A stretch of DNA of 64,000 nt from Panacagrimonas sp052389915 (GCA_052389915.1 JBQTHL010000072.1:1-64000), one strand, 5' to 3'. Positions 35,697 through 44,751 are shown, counted from the first letter of the stretch. Made by a program: numbers and translations. Notes: generated from the letters alone by a model not told the origin.

Positions 35697-36512
35697 CTAC
35701 AGCTGCGGCACCACCTCGTCGGTCCACACCTTGAAGCTTTCGAGCACATGCGGTCCGTAGGTGGTGGTGATGGCCACGTCGGCGGCGTCACGGCCGCGGG
35801 CGATGAGAACCCGGCCGATGCGCCGCTGGTTGTTGCGCGGATCGAAAGAGTGCCAGGCGTTGCCGAGAAACACTTCCATCGATCCGGCGAAATCCATCGG
35901 GGCATCCACCTTGGGAACGCCGATGTCGCCGAGATACGCCGTGCAATAGCGCGCCGGGATGTTGAGGCAGCGGCAGAAGGTGATGGCGAGGTGAGCGTAA
36001 TCGCGGCACACGCCCTGGGCTTCGTTGAAGGTCTCCCAGGCGGTCTTGGTCGGGCGGGCCCACTGGTAGCCGAACTGGATGTGCCGGTTGACCCAGTCAC
36101 AGACGGCCTGGACTCGCGGCCAGCCCAGGGGCGTGTGGCCGAACAGTTTCCAGGCGACGCCGCTGAGCTGATCGGTTTCGCAGTAGCGGCTGCCCAGCAG
36201 ATACACCAGGGTTTCCTCGGGCAGGGACTGCACGGGATGCTGCTCGGCGTGATACGTCGCGGGTTCGGGAATGCCGCTGTCGTTTACCAGGGCATCGGCG
36301 GTCAGGCGGATGCGCCCCGCAGGCGCGACGATGCGGCTGCACCAGTTGCCGAAACCGTCGCGATACATGGCGACGGGAACGGCGGGCTCGATGCGCAGAT
36401 GGTCCGGCTGCACCAGGTCCGAGGCGCGCGTGTAGTGGACGTGAAGATTCAGAATCATCGGTGTCGGCTGCGGACACTGGTAGACGATTTCGTAGCCGAG
36501 GCGAATTTGCAT
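35697..36512 (-). CDS. Transglutaminase-like family protein
   Basis: 271 residues from the ATG at 36512 (MQIRLGYE); an in-frame start 24 bp upstream is less likely. An N-terminal beta domain (residues 1 to about 125) precedes a transglutaminase-like core with the catalytic Cys in GVCRDYAHLAITFCR, His in NAWHSFDPRNN and Asp in the same stretch. Such cytosolic proteins are papain-fold peptidases or amidases of unknown substrate. Ends just beyond the double hairpin. It lies 54 bp downstream of the N-formylglutamate amidohydrolase gene on the same strand. Confidence 0.9.
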   Translation of the reverse strand: MQIRLGYEIVYQCPQPTPMILNLHVHYTRASDLVQPDHLRIEPAVPVAMYRDGFGNWCSRIVAPAGRIRLTADALVNDSGIPEPATYHAEQHPVQSLPEETLVYLLGSRYCETDQLSGVAWKLFGHTPLGWPRVQAVCDWVNRHIQFGYQWARPTKTAWETFNEAQGVCRDYAHLAITFCRCLNIPARYCTAYLGDIGVPKVDAPMDFAGSMEVFLGNAWHSFDPRNNQRRIGRVLIARGRDAADVAITTTYGPHVLESFKVWTDEVVPQL

Positions 36513-36566
36513 GGAATTTGTTCTGGTGGTTTGCAAAGCGCAGGTCCGGAAGCGCCGACGCCGCCG

Positions 36567-37343
36567 CTATTTCAGCGGTTCCGCCAGAGGACGCAGTAAG
36601 CGCGCCAGTCGTTGTGCCCATTGGCTTTGCCCGGCATCGTCGGCAATCAGGTCCTGCCGGATTTCGAGTTCGACATGCGGCAGTCCGCGGCGCTCGCCGT
36701 GCTCCGGAATGGAGTAGTCGGTCTCGTCGCTGACGTCGTAGGGCTGGTTGTCGCCGACCACCAGCCCGGCGTCGCCGCGCAAGGCATCGCGCAGCGCATG
36801 CGCCATGCGCGCATCGCGGTTGTAGAGCACGCCGACGTGCCAGGGTCGCGCGATGCCCAGATAGACCGGTGTGAAGCTGTGCAGCGCGATCAGCAGGCTC
36901 GGCTGGCCACTCGCTCGACGCGCATCGAGCGCTTCGGTGATGCACGCATGGTACGGCGCGAAGATTTCGTGCTGACGCCGCGCTATGTCTTCAGCATCCA
37001 AAGCACGGTTGCCGGGAATAGCAGTGCGCTCGCTGATGCGGGCGATGGAATCCACGCTGTGCAGAGGGCGATTGCAATCGATCACCAGACGCGAATAGCG
37101 CTGAAGGATCAGGGTGGCATCGAGCGCTTCGGACAGCTTCAGCGCGACACAGGCCGCGCCGATGTCCCAGCCGATGTGCCGTTGCAGCTCCTCGGCCGGC
37201 AAGCCGAGCGAACCCATGCTGTGCGGAATTCGGTTGCTGGCGTGGTCGCAGATCAAAAAGAAGGGTGAGCGGCCTTCGGCGCGCTCGACCTGCCAGGCTG
37301 GGGGTTCGTCCGCAGCCAGCAGCGGGACGACGGAATCGATCAT
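36567..37343 (-). CDS. N-formylglutamate amidohydrolase family protein
   Basis: 258 residues matching the N-formylglutamate amidohydrolase (HutG-like) family: FFLICDHASNRIPHSMGSLG near the N-terminus, HIGWDIGAACVALKLSEAL, RLVIDCNRP, and LIALHSFTPVYLG. The family hydrolyses N-formyl-L-glutamate to formate and glutamate in histidine breakdown, but stand-alone paralogs like this one, without hut genes nearby, may act on other N-formyl or amide substrates. The upstream region carries a tRNA-Arg and a fragment of its 3' end. Confidence 0.9.
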   Translation of the reverse strand: MIDSVVPLLAADEPPAWQVERAEGRSPFFLICDHASNRIPHSMGSLGLPAEELQRHIGWDIGAACVALKLSEALDATLILQRYSRLVIDCNRPLHSVDSIARISERTAIPGNRALDAEDIARRQHEIFAPYHACITEALDARRASGQPSLLIALHSFTPVYLGIARPWHVGVLYNRDARMAHALRDALRGDAGLVVGDNQPYDVSDETDYSIPEHGERRGLPHVELEIRQDLIADDAGQSQWAQRLARLLRPLAEPLK

Positions 37344-37365
37344 GGCGAGGAGTTGCTCTGCGTGA

Positions 37366-37388
37366 GTGGTGCGCCCGGAGAGATTCGA
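37366..37388 (-). repeat. Duplicate of the 3' end of the neighbouring tRNA-Arg
   Basis: These 23 bases are identical to 37476-37498, which cover the CCA end, acceptor 3' strand and part of the T arm of the tRNA. The offset is 110 bp. Sequence between the copies also contains an imperfect inverted version (GGGAGTGAGAATCTCCGG near 37440-37457). It may be a tRNA remnant or an old integration-site (att-like) footprint. Confidence 0.7.
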
Positions 37389-37476
37389 CCAAAAGCGCGC
37401 AGCGCGTTGGCGTGAGCGTAGCGAACTTCTCCCGACCGTCGGGAGTGAGAATCTCCGGTGAAAGATTGGAGAGACG

Positions 37477-37553
37477 TGGTGCGCCCGGAGAGATTCGAAC
37501 TCCCGACCCTTAGGTTCGAAGCCTAATGCTCTATCCAGCTGAGCTACGGGCGC
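37477..37553 (-). tRNA. tRNA-Arg (anticodon TCG)
   Basis: A 77-nt cloverleaf on the minus strand: acceptor 5' strand GCGCCCG pairing with CGGGCGC before A-CCA, D arm AGCTCAGCTGGATAGAGC, and anticodon arm TTAGG-CTTCGAA-CCTAA giving TCG (reads CGA). The T arm is GGGAGTTCGAATCTCTC with the invariant TTCGA. The CCA is encoded in the DNA (37477-37479 on the + strand as TGG). Confidence 0.95.
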
Positions 37554-37601
37554 GCAACACTATTGTACGTGGCCCGCACCGGGCTGCCTGACTGGCGCGA
37601 C

Positions 37602-38306
37602 ATGCGACTCAACAAATTCATCAGCGAGACCGGCGTGTGTTCGCGTCGCGAGGCGGACCAGTGGATCGAGGCGGGCAGGGTGAGCGTCAACGGCAAGCGC
37701 GCCGAACTCGGCACGCAGGTCGGCGAGCTCGATGAGGTGCGCGTGGATGGCCGCGCCATCGGCGCCAAGCGCAGGCCGGTGTACATCGCATTGAACAAGC
37801 CGGTGGGCATCACCTGTACCACGGAACGACATGTCGCCGGCAACATCGTGGATTTCGTCGGTCACGCGGAGCGCATCTTTCCGATCGGCCGGCTGGACAA
37901 GGATTCGGAGGGGCTGATCCTGCTGACGAACCAGGGCGACATCGTCAACGAAATCCTGCGCGAGGAGAACGCGCACGAGAAGGAGTATTTGGTCACCTTG
38001 GATCGCCCGTTCGACGACGTATTTCTGACCGGCATGGCGAGCGGCGTGCGGCTGGAGGAGCTGAACGTGACGACCCGTCGCTGTGGCATGCATGCGGTCG
38101 GGCCGCGCACGTTCCGGATCGTGCTCACGCAGGGCTTCAACCGCCAGATCCGGCGCATGTGCGAGGTATTCGGGTATCAGGTGAGACGGCTGCAAAGAGT
38201 GCGCATCGTCAATGTCCACCTGGGCGGGCTAAAGCCGGGAAAATGGCGCGATCTCAGCGAGGCGGAGCTGAGGGGACTCCTGCCGGAGCGGTTTGCGAAA
38301 ACCTGA
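37602..38306 (+). CDS. rluF: 23S rRNA pseudouridine(2604) synthase RluF
   Basis: 234 residues from the ATG at 37602 (a TTG at 37563 would add 13 residues). An N-terminal S4 RNA-binding domain (RLNKFISETGVCSRREADQW...) is followed by the RluA/RsuA-type catalytic core. The catalytic aspartate is in FPIGRLDKDSEGLILLTNQG, and the RluF-typical GFNRQIRRMCEVFGYQVRRL is near the end. It follows E. coli RluF closely along its length. It modifies U2604 (and in E. coli also a tRNA-Tyr position). Confidence 0.93.
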   Translation: MRLNKFISETGVCSRREADQWIEAGRVSVNGKRAELGTQVGELDEVRVDGRAIGAKRRPVYIALNKPVGITCTTERHVAGNIVDFVGHAERIFPIGRLDKDSEGLILLTNQGDIVNEILREENAHEKEYLVTLDRPFDDVFLTGMASGVRLEELNVTTRRCGMHAVGPRTFRIVLTQGFNRQIRRMCEVFGYQVRRLQRVRIVNVHLGGLKPGKWRDLSEAELRGLLPERFAKT

Positions 38307-38312
38307 GACTCC

Positions 38313-38372
38313 TGTAGGTCGGGCTTCAGCCCCCCATGCCCGCCCGGATGTCGGGCTGAAGCCCGACCTACA
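38313..38372. repeat. Extragenic palindrome, GTAGGTCGGGCTTCAGCCC family
   Basis: The arms TGTAGGTCGGGCTTCAGCCC (38313-38332) and its reverse complement (38353-38372) are perfect over 20 bp with a 20-base loop. A second member of the same family is at 47044-47103. It lies between convergent genes and may terminate transcription in both directions. Confidence 0.8.
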
Positions 38373-38381
38373 TGGGATCGC

Positions 38382-38780
38382 TCAGGCGAGCTGCGCGACA
38401 CAAACCCGGTCTTCGGCGCGGCGTCCGTGCGCGGCGGAGTCGCGCTGACCGGGGACGCGCCGACGTGCCTGCCGCAGACGGTCCAGCCAGTCCACGACCT
38501 GGTAGTCGTTCATGGCCGGTCGCAGCACGCCGAACCGGTCATCGAGCAGGCGCGCCTGCGGTCCCTGGAAATTCGTCTCCAGCCGCAGGAATCCGGCGTG
38601 AACCAGCGATTCGAGCCCTTGGGCCAGATCGGTTTCGCGCAGCCCCGAATCCGCCCAGGCAATCATCAGATCGCGCAGTCCCAGGGTGCCGCCGACAGCG
38701 ACGGAGCGTCTTTCGAAGATGCGGTAAATGGCAATCCAAAGCGTTCTTGCGGTGATGTTCACGAAAGCGGTTTTCGGCAA
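38382..38780 (-). CDS. Conserved-looking hypothetical protein, possible winged-helix
   Basis: 132 residues. The central part (GGTLGLRDLMIAWADSGLRETDLAQGLESLVHAGFLRLE) reads like a helix-turn-helix/winged-helix pattern, with alternating helices ending in a hydrophobic strand, and a basic helix follows (WLDRLRQARRRVPGQR). I cannot name a family. Convergent with rluF across a palindrome. Support is the coding-like amino acid composition in this frame; medium confidence. Confidence 0.55.
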   Translation of the reverse strand: MPKTAFVNITARTLWIAIYRIFERRSVAVGGTLGLRDLMIAWADSGLRETDLAQGLESLVHAGFLRLETNFQGPQARLLDDRFGVLRPAMNDYQVVDWLDRLRQARRRVPGQRDSAAHGRRAEDRVCVAQLA

Positions 38781-39029
38781 AGAGGTACAGGTCTTGGCGG
38801 GATGACTCCAAGTTCTGTGCCTGCTGCGCGTGCCAACGAATTTCGCTCCCGATTTCAGGCGTCCCTCTCACCGCTCGGGGACTCGCCCGGCGCCGCCTGT
38901 CACCACGGCGGCGAAACCCGTCCGCTGAACCGGGTCGCGGGGTGTCGGCCCCGAACAAGCGCGTATCACGTAAGCCACGCAACGCCGGCCCGCACCCGCA
39001 ACCGGCTCCGAACGTGGAAGGGGAACGAC

Positions 39030-39407
39030 ATGATCGACTGGATGATGGCAGGCGCCCTGGCGGCGGTCCTGATGGCGGAACTGGTGGATGCCTGGGCGCT
39101 GCGCGAACTGGCGCGCCGCTGCCAGGGCATCAAGCCTATTTCCAGCGAGGACATCCGGCTGGTGCGCTGGTACGCGGAAGGCTTCGAGGATTCGCGTGCG
39201 GTGACGGCCTGGCTGCGCGCCAGCAGCCTGGTTCTGACCTTGTTGAGCGTGCTGCTCGGTGCGCATGCGCTGGTGATTCTGGTGAGCGTGCTGCTCGCCG
39301 TGGGCGCGCACGGCGAGTGCCGCTTCAGCGCGGTTCTGCGGCGTCGTTTTTCGAGACTGGAACTGCAAGCTTTCGAAACGAACGGGCTGAGAACAAATCG
39401 ACGGTGA
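39030..39407 (+). CDS. Small hypothetical membrane protein
   Basis: 125 residues from an ATG preceded by GGAAGGGGAA. It has an N-terminal hydrophobic helix (MMAGALAAVLMAELVDAWA) and two further hydrophobic stretches around residues 68-92 (SSLVLTLLSVLLGAHALVILVSVLLAVGA). A polar region with ARRCQGIKPISSEDIRLVRWYAEG lies between. No recognised family. It stands alone between two minus-strand genes, with about 250 bp of unassigned sequence upstream. Confidence 0.6.
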   Translation: MIDWMMAGALAAVLMAELVDAWALRELARRCQGIKPISSEDIRLVRWYAEGFEDSRAVTAWLRASSLVLTLLSVLLGAHALVILVSVLLAVGAHGECRFSAVLRRRFSRLELQAFETNGLRTNRR

Positions 39408-39466
39408 CGGGCACGGCCCGTCACCCATGGACCGGCGTGGTCAGGCACACCTCTTACGTCCGTCAC

Positions 39467-40516
39467 TCACGCCGATTGCGCTGCAATTTCCACTTCGTTG
39501 CTGCCGCGATCCGTTGCGTGTGCGGCCACCAGATGCCGACACAGGTGAGACTCCGACCACGCGTGGGGCAGGCCCAGCGGTCCGGCCGAAACGAAGCCGA
39601 CGTGGCCGCCCTGAGCGGACAGTTCCAAGGTTACGTCCGGAGCCAGCGTGTTCGCAGCCGGAACGATCGCGGGCAGCATGAAAGGATCATCGATCGCGTG
39701 CAGGATCAGGGTCGGACGGCGAATCTGTGACAGGTACTGACCACAGGCGGCACGCGCGTAGTAGTCCGCGGCGTCGGTGTAGCCGTTCGCAGGCGCGGTG
39801 AATGCGTTGTCGAACTCGAAGAAGTCGCGCGCGGCGAGCGCCTTGTCGAGATCGATCGGCGCCATGAGCGGCAACTGCGCGTGCTTGCGTTGCACCACGT
39901 TCTTGCAAACGCCCAGCAGTCGTCCCTGATATACGCGCGCAAAGCCGCGGCGCAGATGTTCTGCGCATTCGTGCAGGCGAAACGGAACGCTGACCGCGCA
40001 GGCGCTATCGACCGGCGCGTGGCGGCCTTCCTCGCCCAGCGCCTTGAGCAATACGTTGCCGCCCAGCGACCAGCCGACCGTCGCGATATAAGCCTGCGGC
40101 TCGCGCTCGCGCAGATGACGCCAGAGGTGACGCAGCGGCGCGGTGTCGCCGTGGTTGTAGGCGTGCGCCAGGCGGTTGGGTTCCAGGCCCGCGCCGCGCT
40201 GTTGCAAGGCGCACACACGCCAGCCGGCAGCGACGAGGCGCCAGCCGAGTCCGAGCACGTACTTGGATTCGAAACCTCCGCCCAGGCCGTGAATGAGAAT
40301 CGCAATGGGGCTGTCCTTGCCCGGCTTGCCCGCCCAGCCCAGATCGACGAAATCGCCGTCCGGCAGTTCCAGCCGTTCATGGCGCAGTGGAAGGCCGGGC
40401 CGTGGGCGTAACAGCGCGGGCGCGATGGTCTGCGCGTGCGCGCCCTGCATCAGCGGATGCGGCCGGAAGCTGGAATCGACGATACGGCCGTGCCGGGACG
40501 AGGCGTGCGCAGTCAT
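39467..40516 (-). CDS. yheT: YheT-family alpha/beta hydrolase
   Basis: 349 residues from the ATG at 40516 (the longer frame upstream has no family similarity). Family signatures are FRPHPLMQGAHAQTIAPALL near the N-terminus, the oxyanion segment LIHGLGGGFESKY, and the nucleophile elbow GWSLGGNVLLK (Ser). An Asp region is at LHAIDDPFM, and a C-terminal His at SAQGGHVGFVS. The triad is complete. Relatives are hydrolases of poorly known substrate (UPF0017/EMB8-like). Cytoplasmic, no signal peptide. Confidence 0.93.
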   Translation of the reverse strand: MTAHASSRHGRIVDSSFRPHPLMQGAHAQTIAPALLRPRPGLPLRHERLELPDGDFVDLGWAGKPGKDSPIAILIHGLGGGFESKYVLGLGWRLVAAGWRVCALQQRGAGLEPNRLAHAYNHGDTAPLRHLWRHLREREPQAYIATVGWSLGGNVLLKALGEEGRHAPVDSACAVSVPFRLHECAEHLRRGFARVYQGRLLGVCKNVVQRKHAQLPLMAPIDLDKALAARDFFEFDNAFTAPANGYTDAADYYARAACGQYLSQIRRPTLILHAIDDPFMLPAIVPAANTLAPDVTLELSAQGGHVGFVSAGPLGLPHAWSESHLCRHLVAAHATDRGSNEVEIAAQSA

Positions 40517-40572
40517 GAGCGGATGGGTGAGGAGTCTTCGATTGTTTCGAACCGGCAAGGTCCGTGCCGCGC

Positions 40573-41745
40573 TCAAGCGATCGGATCGCTCCGGGTAGCC
40601 GGCTCCGCTTCTGCCGGCGCGCGGCACATGTCCTGCGCGTTGCGCAGCCACACGTCGCGCTGGGGAACAGGCACCTCGATGCCGTGCTCGCGAAAGCTTC
40701 GATAGATGGCAAACCGCAGATCGCTGGCGACGCCGCCCTTGGCGTTGATGTCCCTGACGTTGGCGCGCAGCTCGAAGTTCAGGCTGGATTCGGCCAGCGC
40801 GGTGAACGTCACGAACGGACCCGGCACGTCCATGCGCTCGCCGTCCGGGATCACCAGCGGATGCTCCTTCGCCACTTCCAGCAACAGCTCTCGCACCTGT
40901 TCGGGGTCGCTTCCGTAGGCCACGCTCACGGCGACCGCCGCTTGCCCGATGGTGTTGCGGTAGTTCCAGTTCTGCACCTCGGCGCTGAGCAAGGTCGAGT
41001 TAGGCACGATGATGCTCACGTGCTCGCCGTTCTCCAGTTCGGTAGAGCGGATGCGAATCTGGCGCACGAAACCTTCGGTCGTGCCCACCTTGATGTAATC
41101 GCCCAGCCGCACCGGCCGCTCGAACAGCAGGATCAGTCCGGAGACGAAATTGTTGACGATGTTCTGCAAGCCGAAGCCGATGCCGACCGACAGCGCGCCC
41201 GCCACGATCGCGATCTTGGAAAGATCCAGACCCGCCGCCGACAACCCGATCAGCATCGCGATGATGAAGGTGATGTAGCCGTAGAGGGTGGCCACCGACA
41301 TGCGCACGCTCGGCTCCATGCGCGTCAGCGGCAGCCAGTCGCGTTCGAGCTTGCGTTTGAACCAGCGCGTGAACGTCACCAGCAGGAGAAAGGCCAGCAG
41401 TCCCAGGATCACCTTGCCCGGCACGATGGTGGCGGTCCCCACGGCGAAGCCGGTACCGAGCAGCCTGTCGACGAAGGCGAGGGACAAGTCTTCCAGGCCC
41501 CAGACCTGCAACAGCACGAAGCCCAGCAGCGGCCACAGGATGAGTTGCAAGGCGAGCGTGACCCAGCGCAGTTCGGCGATACGCTTGTCGGGCGCCACGC
41601 CCAGGCGTCGGCGCAGGGACGATTGCCAGCCGTAGCGTCCTTCGTCGAGCGTGCGGGTGAGAAATTCCACCAGCCAGGACAGCGCGATCCCGAAACCGAC
41701 CAGGGCGGTGCCGGTGAGAATCCAGTTGGAGGGCAGGTCGATCAT
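40573..41745 (-). CDS. MscS-family mechanosensitive ion channel
   Basis: 390 residues. Four or five membrane helices in the first ~200 residues lead to the MscS pore helix and vestibule: IAIVAGALSVGIGFGLQNIVNNFVSGLILLFERPVRLGDY is the TM3a/TM3b-beta domain signature. The cytoplasmic beta and alpha/beta domains follow (EGFVRQIRIRSTELENGEHVSIIVPNSTLL). Length is closer to the YbdG/mid-size branch than to the 286-residue MscS. It opens under membrane tension to protect from osmotic downshock. Confidence 0.92.
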   Translation of the reverse strand: MIDLPSNWILTGTALVGFGIALSWLVEFLTRTLDEGRYGWQSSLRRRLGVAPDKRIAELRWVTLALQLILWPLLGFVLLQVWGLEDLSLAFVDRLLGTGFAVGTATIVPGKVILGLLAFLLLVTFTRWFKRKLERDWLPLTRMEPSVRMSVATLYGYITFIIAMLIGLSAAGLDLSKIAIVAGALSVGIGFGLQNIVNNFVSGLILLFERPVRLGDYIKVGTTEGFVRQIRIRSTELENGEHVSIIVPNSTLLSAEVQNWNYRNTIGQAAVAVSVAYGSDPEQVRELLLEVAKEHPLVIPDGERMDVPGPFVTFTALAESSLNFELRANVRDINAKGGVASDLRFAIYRSFREHGIEVPVPQRDVWLRNAQDMCRAPAEAEPATRSDPIA

Positions 41746-41846
41746 TTGCGGATTTTACGTCGCGGCGCCGGCGGTATCTTGAGATCGTGCCCTGCCGATC
41801 GGACCACGCTCGCGTTGCGCGGAACTCGGTTGGGGCTACGCCCTTC

Positions 41847-43178
41847 CTACGGTCGGCGTACTCGCAGGCGTCCGCGCGCCAGCACCAGTTCGATATCGCG
41901 ACCCGGCTTGACGGCCTGCGCGTCGCGGATCACCGCGCCGGTTTCGGTACGCGCGATCGCATAGCCGCGATCCAGCACGGTTTGCGGCCCCAGGTTGTGC
42001 AACAAGGCTTGCTGGTGGCGCCAGCGCTCCGCGTGCAAGGCCAGCGACGCCGACATCTCACGCTGCATCCGTTCATGCAGGTAATGGGATCGGGTTCTCT
42101 GGTAATCGAGAAGCGCGGCGGGATGCCTCGGGCCCAGCCGCGCCAGGCTTGCCGCCAGCCGGTCCCGGCGCGTGCGGAGAGCGCGCAGCCACGTATCGCG
42201 CAGGCGTTGCTCCTGCTCGTCCAGTCGCTGTGCGCGCTGTTGCAGCGGGCGCCGCGGATGCAGTTGCTGTAGACGATGCCCGACCCGCTCCAGGCGGGTT
42301 CGCCCGGCGTACAGGGCTAGCCGAAGGGCGCGCGCAGCGGCCGCTTGCAGGCCGGCGATCTGCGCGGCGAGAACACTCTGATCTGGGCTGGCCAGCTCCG
42401 CCGCCGCAGTCGGCGTAGGCGCGCGCAGGTCGGACACGAAATCCGCAATCGTGAAGTCGATCTCGTGGCCGACGCCGGTCACTACCGGTACCGGGCAGGC
42501 GCTGATCGCGCGTGCCACGCTCTCCTCGTTGAAAGCCCAAAGGTCTTCGAGCGAGCCGCCGCCGCGAACGAGCAGGATCGCATCCACAGTCATGCGCCGC
42601 GGCAATTTTTTCAGGGCTTCGACGATGGCTGGCGCTGCGGCCGCGCCTTGCACCGGCACCGGCCACAAGCCGACCTCGACCAGCGGGAAACGGCGAGCCA
42701 GCGCCGCGAGCACGTCCTGCGCAGCGGCTCCGGTGGCCGAGGTAATGAGGCCCAGCCGGCGCGGCATCGCGGGAATCGCTCGCTTGAGCGATGCATCGAA
42801 CAGGCCTTCGGCCGACAGCCGCCGCTTGAGTTCCTCGAACGCACGCAGCAATGCGCCTTCACCGGCCGGTTCCATGTGCTGGCAGATCAACTGTAAGTCG
42901 CCGCGCGCGGTGTAGAAGCTGACCGACGCGCGTACCAGCACGCGATCCCCGTTCTTCGGTTGCGGTCGCACCAGATAGTTGGCGTTGCGGAACATGGCGC
43001 TGCGAATCTGCGCCTGCTCGTCCTTGAGCGTGAAGTACCAGTGGCCGGAAGCCGGACGGCTGAAGTTGGAAATTTCGCCTTCCACCCACACGCGCGGCAG
43101 GGAATCTTCCACCAGTGCGCGCAGGATTTCCGCGAGTTCGGAGACGGCGTAGATAGTGCGGAGCGGTACGTCGTTCAA
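41847..43178 (-). CDS. xseA: Exodeoxyribonuclease VII large subunit
   Basis: About 443 residues. An N-terminal OB-fold (SRPASGHWYFTLKDEQAQIRSAMF) is followed by the XseA core (PRRLGLITSATGAAAQDVLAALARRFPL, VRGGGSLEDLWAFNEE, TGVGHEIDFTIADFVSDLRAPTPTAAAE) and a long coiled-coil rich in Gln, Arg and Leu. With the small subunit XseB it degrades single-stranded DNA. I favour the TTG start at 43178. The ATG at 43244 would put the guaB start codon and its TATAAT promoter inside this gene. Divergent xseA-guaB is the arrangement also seen in E. coli. Confidence 0.93.
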   Translation of the reverse strand: MNDVPLRTIYAVSELAEILRALVEDSLPRVWVEGEISNFSRPASGHWYFTLKDEQAQIRSAMFRNANYLVRPQPKNGDRVLVRASVSFYTARGDLQLICQHMEPAGEGALLRAFEELKRRLSAEGLFDASLKRAIPAMPRRLGLITSATGAAAQDVLAALARRFPLVEVGLWPVPVQGAAAAPAIVEALKKLPRRMTVDAILLVRGGGSLEDLWAFNEESVARAISACPVPVVTGVGHEIDFTIADFVSDLRAPTPTAAAELASPDQSVLAAQIAGLQAAAARALRLALYAGRTRLERVGHRLQQLHPRRPLQQRAQRLDEQEQRLRDTWLRALRTRRDRLAASLARLGPRHPAALLDYQRTRSHYLHERMQREMSASLALHAERWRHQQALLHNLGPQTVLDRGYAIARTETGAVIRDAQAVKPGRDIELVLARGRLRVRRP

Positions 43179-43185
43179 GAAATTT

Positions 43186-43215
43186 TCGGAGCAGCAAAGA
43201 GCGCATCCGTATAAT
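43186..43215 (+). promoter_or_regulatory. Candidate guaB promoter
   Basis: A perfect TATAAT at 43210-43215 stands 21 bp upstream of the guaB ATG, which would give a leader of about 15 nt holding the ACGGAG ribosome-binding site. The -35 region is weak (TTTTCGGA around 43183-43190). The element lies in the short divergent gap to xseA. Confidence 0.5.
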
Positions 43216-43236
43216 AAGTGTTTGACGGAGTCCTCC

Positions 43237-44703
43237 ATGCGCATACAAACCGAGGCCCTGACGTTCGACGACGTCCTGCTGCAGCCGGCCTATTCGGAAG
43301 TTCTCCCGCGTCAGGTCAATCTGACCACGCGGCTCACCTCGCGGATCACGCTGAACATCCCGCTGCTGGCCGCGGCGATGGATACGGTCACGGAATCCAA
43401 GCTCGCCATTGCCCTCGCGCAGGAAGGCGGCATGGGCATCGTGCACAAGAACATGACCGCGGAACGCCAGGCCGCAGAGGTGCGCGCGGTCAAGAAATAC
43501 GAGTCCGGGGTCATCACCGATCCCATCGTGGTGCCGCCGGACATGACCATCGGCGAGGTGCTCAAGCTCACGCGCGCCAATCGCATTTCCGGTGTGCCGG
43601 TGGTGGACGGCAAGAGCCTGGTCGGCATCGTCACCGCGCGCGACCTGCGTTTCGAGACGCGCTATGGCGAGCCGGTGAGCGTGGTGATGACGCCGAAGGA
43701 GCGCCTGGTCACGGTCAAGGAAGGTGCGTCGCGCGAGGAGGTGATTGCCAAGCTTCACCAGTACCGCATCGAGAAGGTGCTGGTGGTCAATGCGGGCTTC
43801 GAGTTGCGCGGCATGATCACGGTGAAGGACATCCAGAAATCAACCGACCATCCGCTGGCCTGCAAGGACGATCGCGGCCGCCTGCGCGTCGGTGCTGCCG
43901 TGGGCACCGGGCCGGAGACCGAAGGACGCGTCGCAGGTCTCGTGCAGGCGGGTGTGGACGTGGTGGTGGTCGATACCGCGCACGGGCACTCGAAGGGCGT
44001 GATCGACCGCGTCGCCTGGATCAGGCGCCAATACCCCGACTTGCAGATCATCGGCGGCAACATCGCGACCGGCGAAGCGGCACTTGCCTTGGCCGATGCG
44101 GGTGCGGACGCGGTGAAGGTCGGTATCGGGCCCGGCTCGATATGCACGACGCGCGTCGTCGCCGGAGTAGGTGTGCCGCAGATCAGCGCGGTGATGGCGG
44201 TGGCCGAGGCGCTCAAGTCGCGCGGCGTGCCGCTGGTTGCCGACGGCGGCGTGCGCTATTCGGGAGACTTCGCCAAGGCGCTCGCGGCCGGCGCGCACGC
44301 GGTGATGGTGGGTTCCATGCTCGCTGGCACCGAGGAAGCGCCGGGCGAGGTCGAGTTGTACCAGGGCCGCTCGTACAAGTCCTATCGCGGCATGGGCTCG
44401 CTGGGCGCGATGTCGCAGGCGCAGGGTTCCAAGGACCGTTACTTCCAGGACACCACTAGCGAAGTCGAAAAGCTGGTGCCCGAAGGCGTCGAAGGCCGGG
44501 TGCCGTACAAGGGACCGATGGCGGCGATCGTGCACCAGATGATCGGCGGCCTGCGGGCTTCGATGGGCTATACCGGCTGCGGCAGTGTCGAAGAGCTGCG
44601 CACCAAGACGCGCTTCGTGAAGATCACGTCGGCGGGCATCAAGGAGAGCCACGTCCACGACGTGAGCATCACCAAGGAAGCGCCGAACTACCGCACGGAG
44701 TAG
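43237..44703 (+). CDS. guaB: Inosine-5'-monophosphate dehydrogenase
   Basis: 488 residues, the standard length. The start MRIQTEALTFDDVLLQPAYS is family-typical and follows an ACGGAG ribosome-binding site. Two CBS domains occupy about residues 90-205. The catalytic cysteine is Cys303 in GPGSICTTRVVAGVGVP, and the flap and substrate motifs follow (GSMLAGTEEAPGE, YKSYRGMGSLGAM). It oxidises IMP to XMP with NAD+, the committed step of GMP synthesis. The usual partner guaA is not downstream; a convergent DUF4340 gene follows after 48 bp. Confidence 0.97.
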   Translation: MRIQTEALTFDDVLLQPAYSEVLPRQVNLTTRLTSRITLNIPLLAAAMDTVTESKLAIALAQEGGMGIVHKNMTAERQAAEVRAVKKYESGVITDPIVVPPDMTIGEVLKLTRANRISGVPVVDGKSLVGIVTARDLRFETRYGEPVSVVMTPKERLVTVKEGASREEVIAKLHQYRIEKVLVVNAGFELRGMITVKDIQKSTDHPLACKDDRGRLRVGAAVGTGPETEGRVAGLVQAGVDVVVVDTAHGHSKGVIDRVAWIRRQYPDLQIIGGNIATGEAALALADAGADAVKVGIGPGSICTTRVVAGVGVPQISAVMAVAEALKSRGVPLVADGGVRYSGDFAKALAAGAHAVMVGSMLAGTEEAPGEVELYQGRSYKSYRGMGSLGAMSQAQGSKDRYFQDTTSEVEKLVPEGVEGRVPYKGPMAAIVHQMIGGLRASMGYTGCGSVEELRTKTRFVKITSAGIKESHVHDVSITKEAPNYRTE

Positions 44704-44751
44704 GTCCGCTTCAAGCGTTCCGAGATGAGCCGAAAGGGCCGGCAGCGTCGC

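Noticed and set aside
38781..39029. Possible small gene upstream of the 125-residue membrane protein
   Set aside because: The frames here are short, Pro/Arg-rich and lack ribosome-binding sites or homology.
43179..43244. ATG at 43244 as the xseA start
   Set aside because: It would place the guaB ATG, RBS and perfect TATAAT inside xseA, and the added residues show no XseA similarity; TTG at 43178 fits better.
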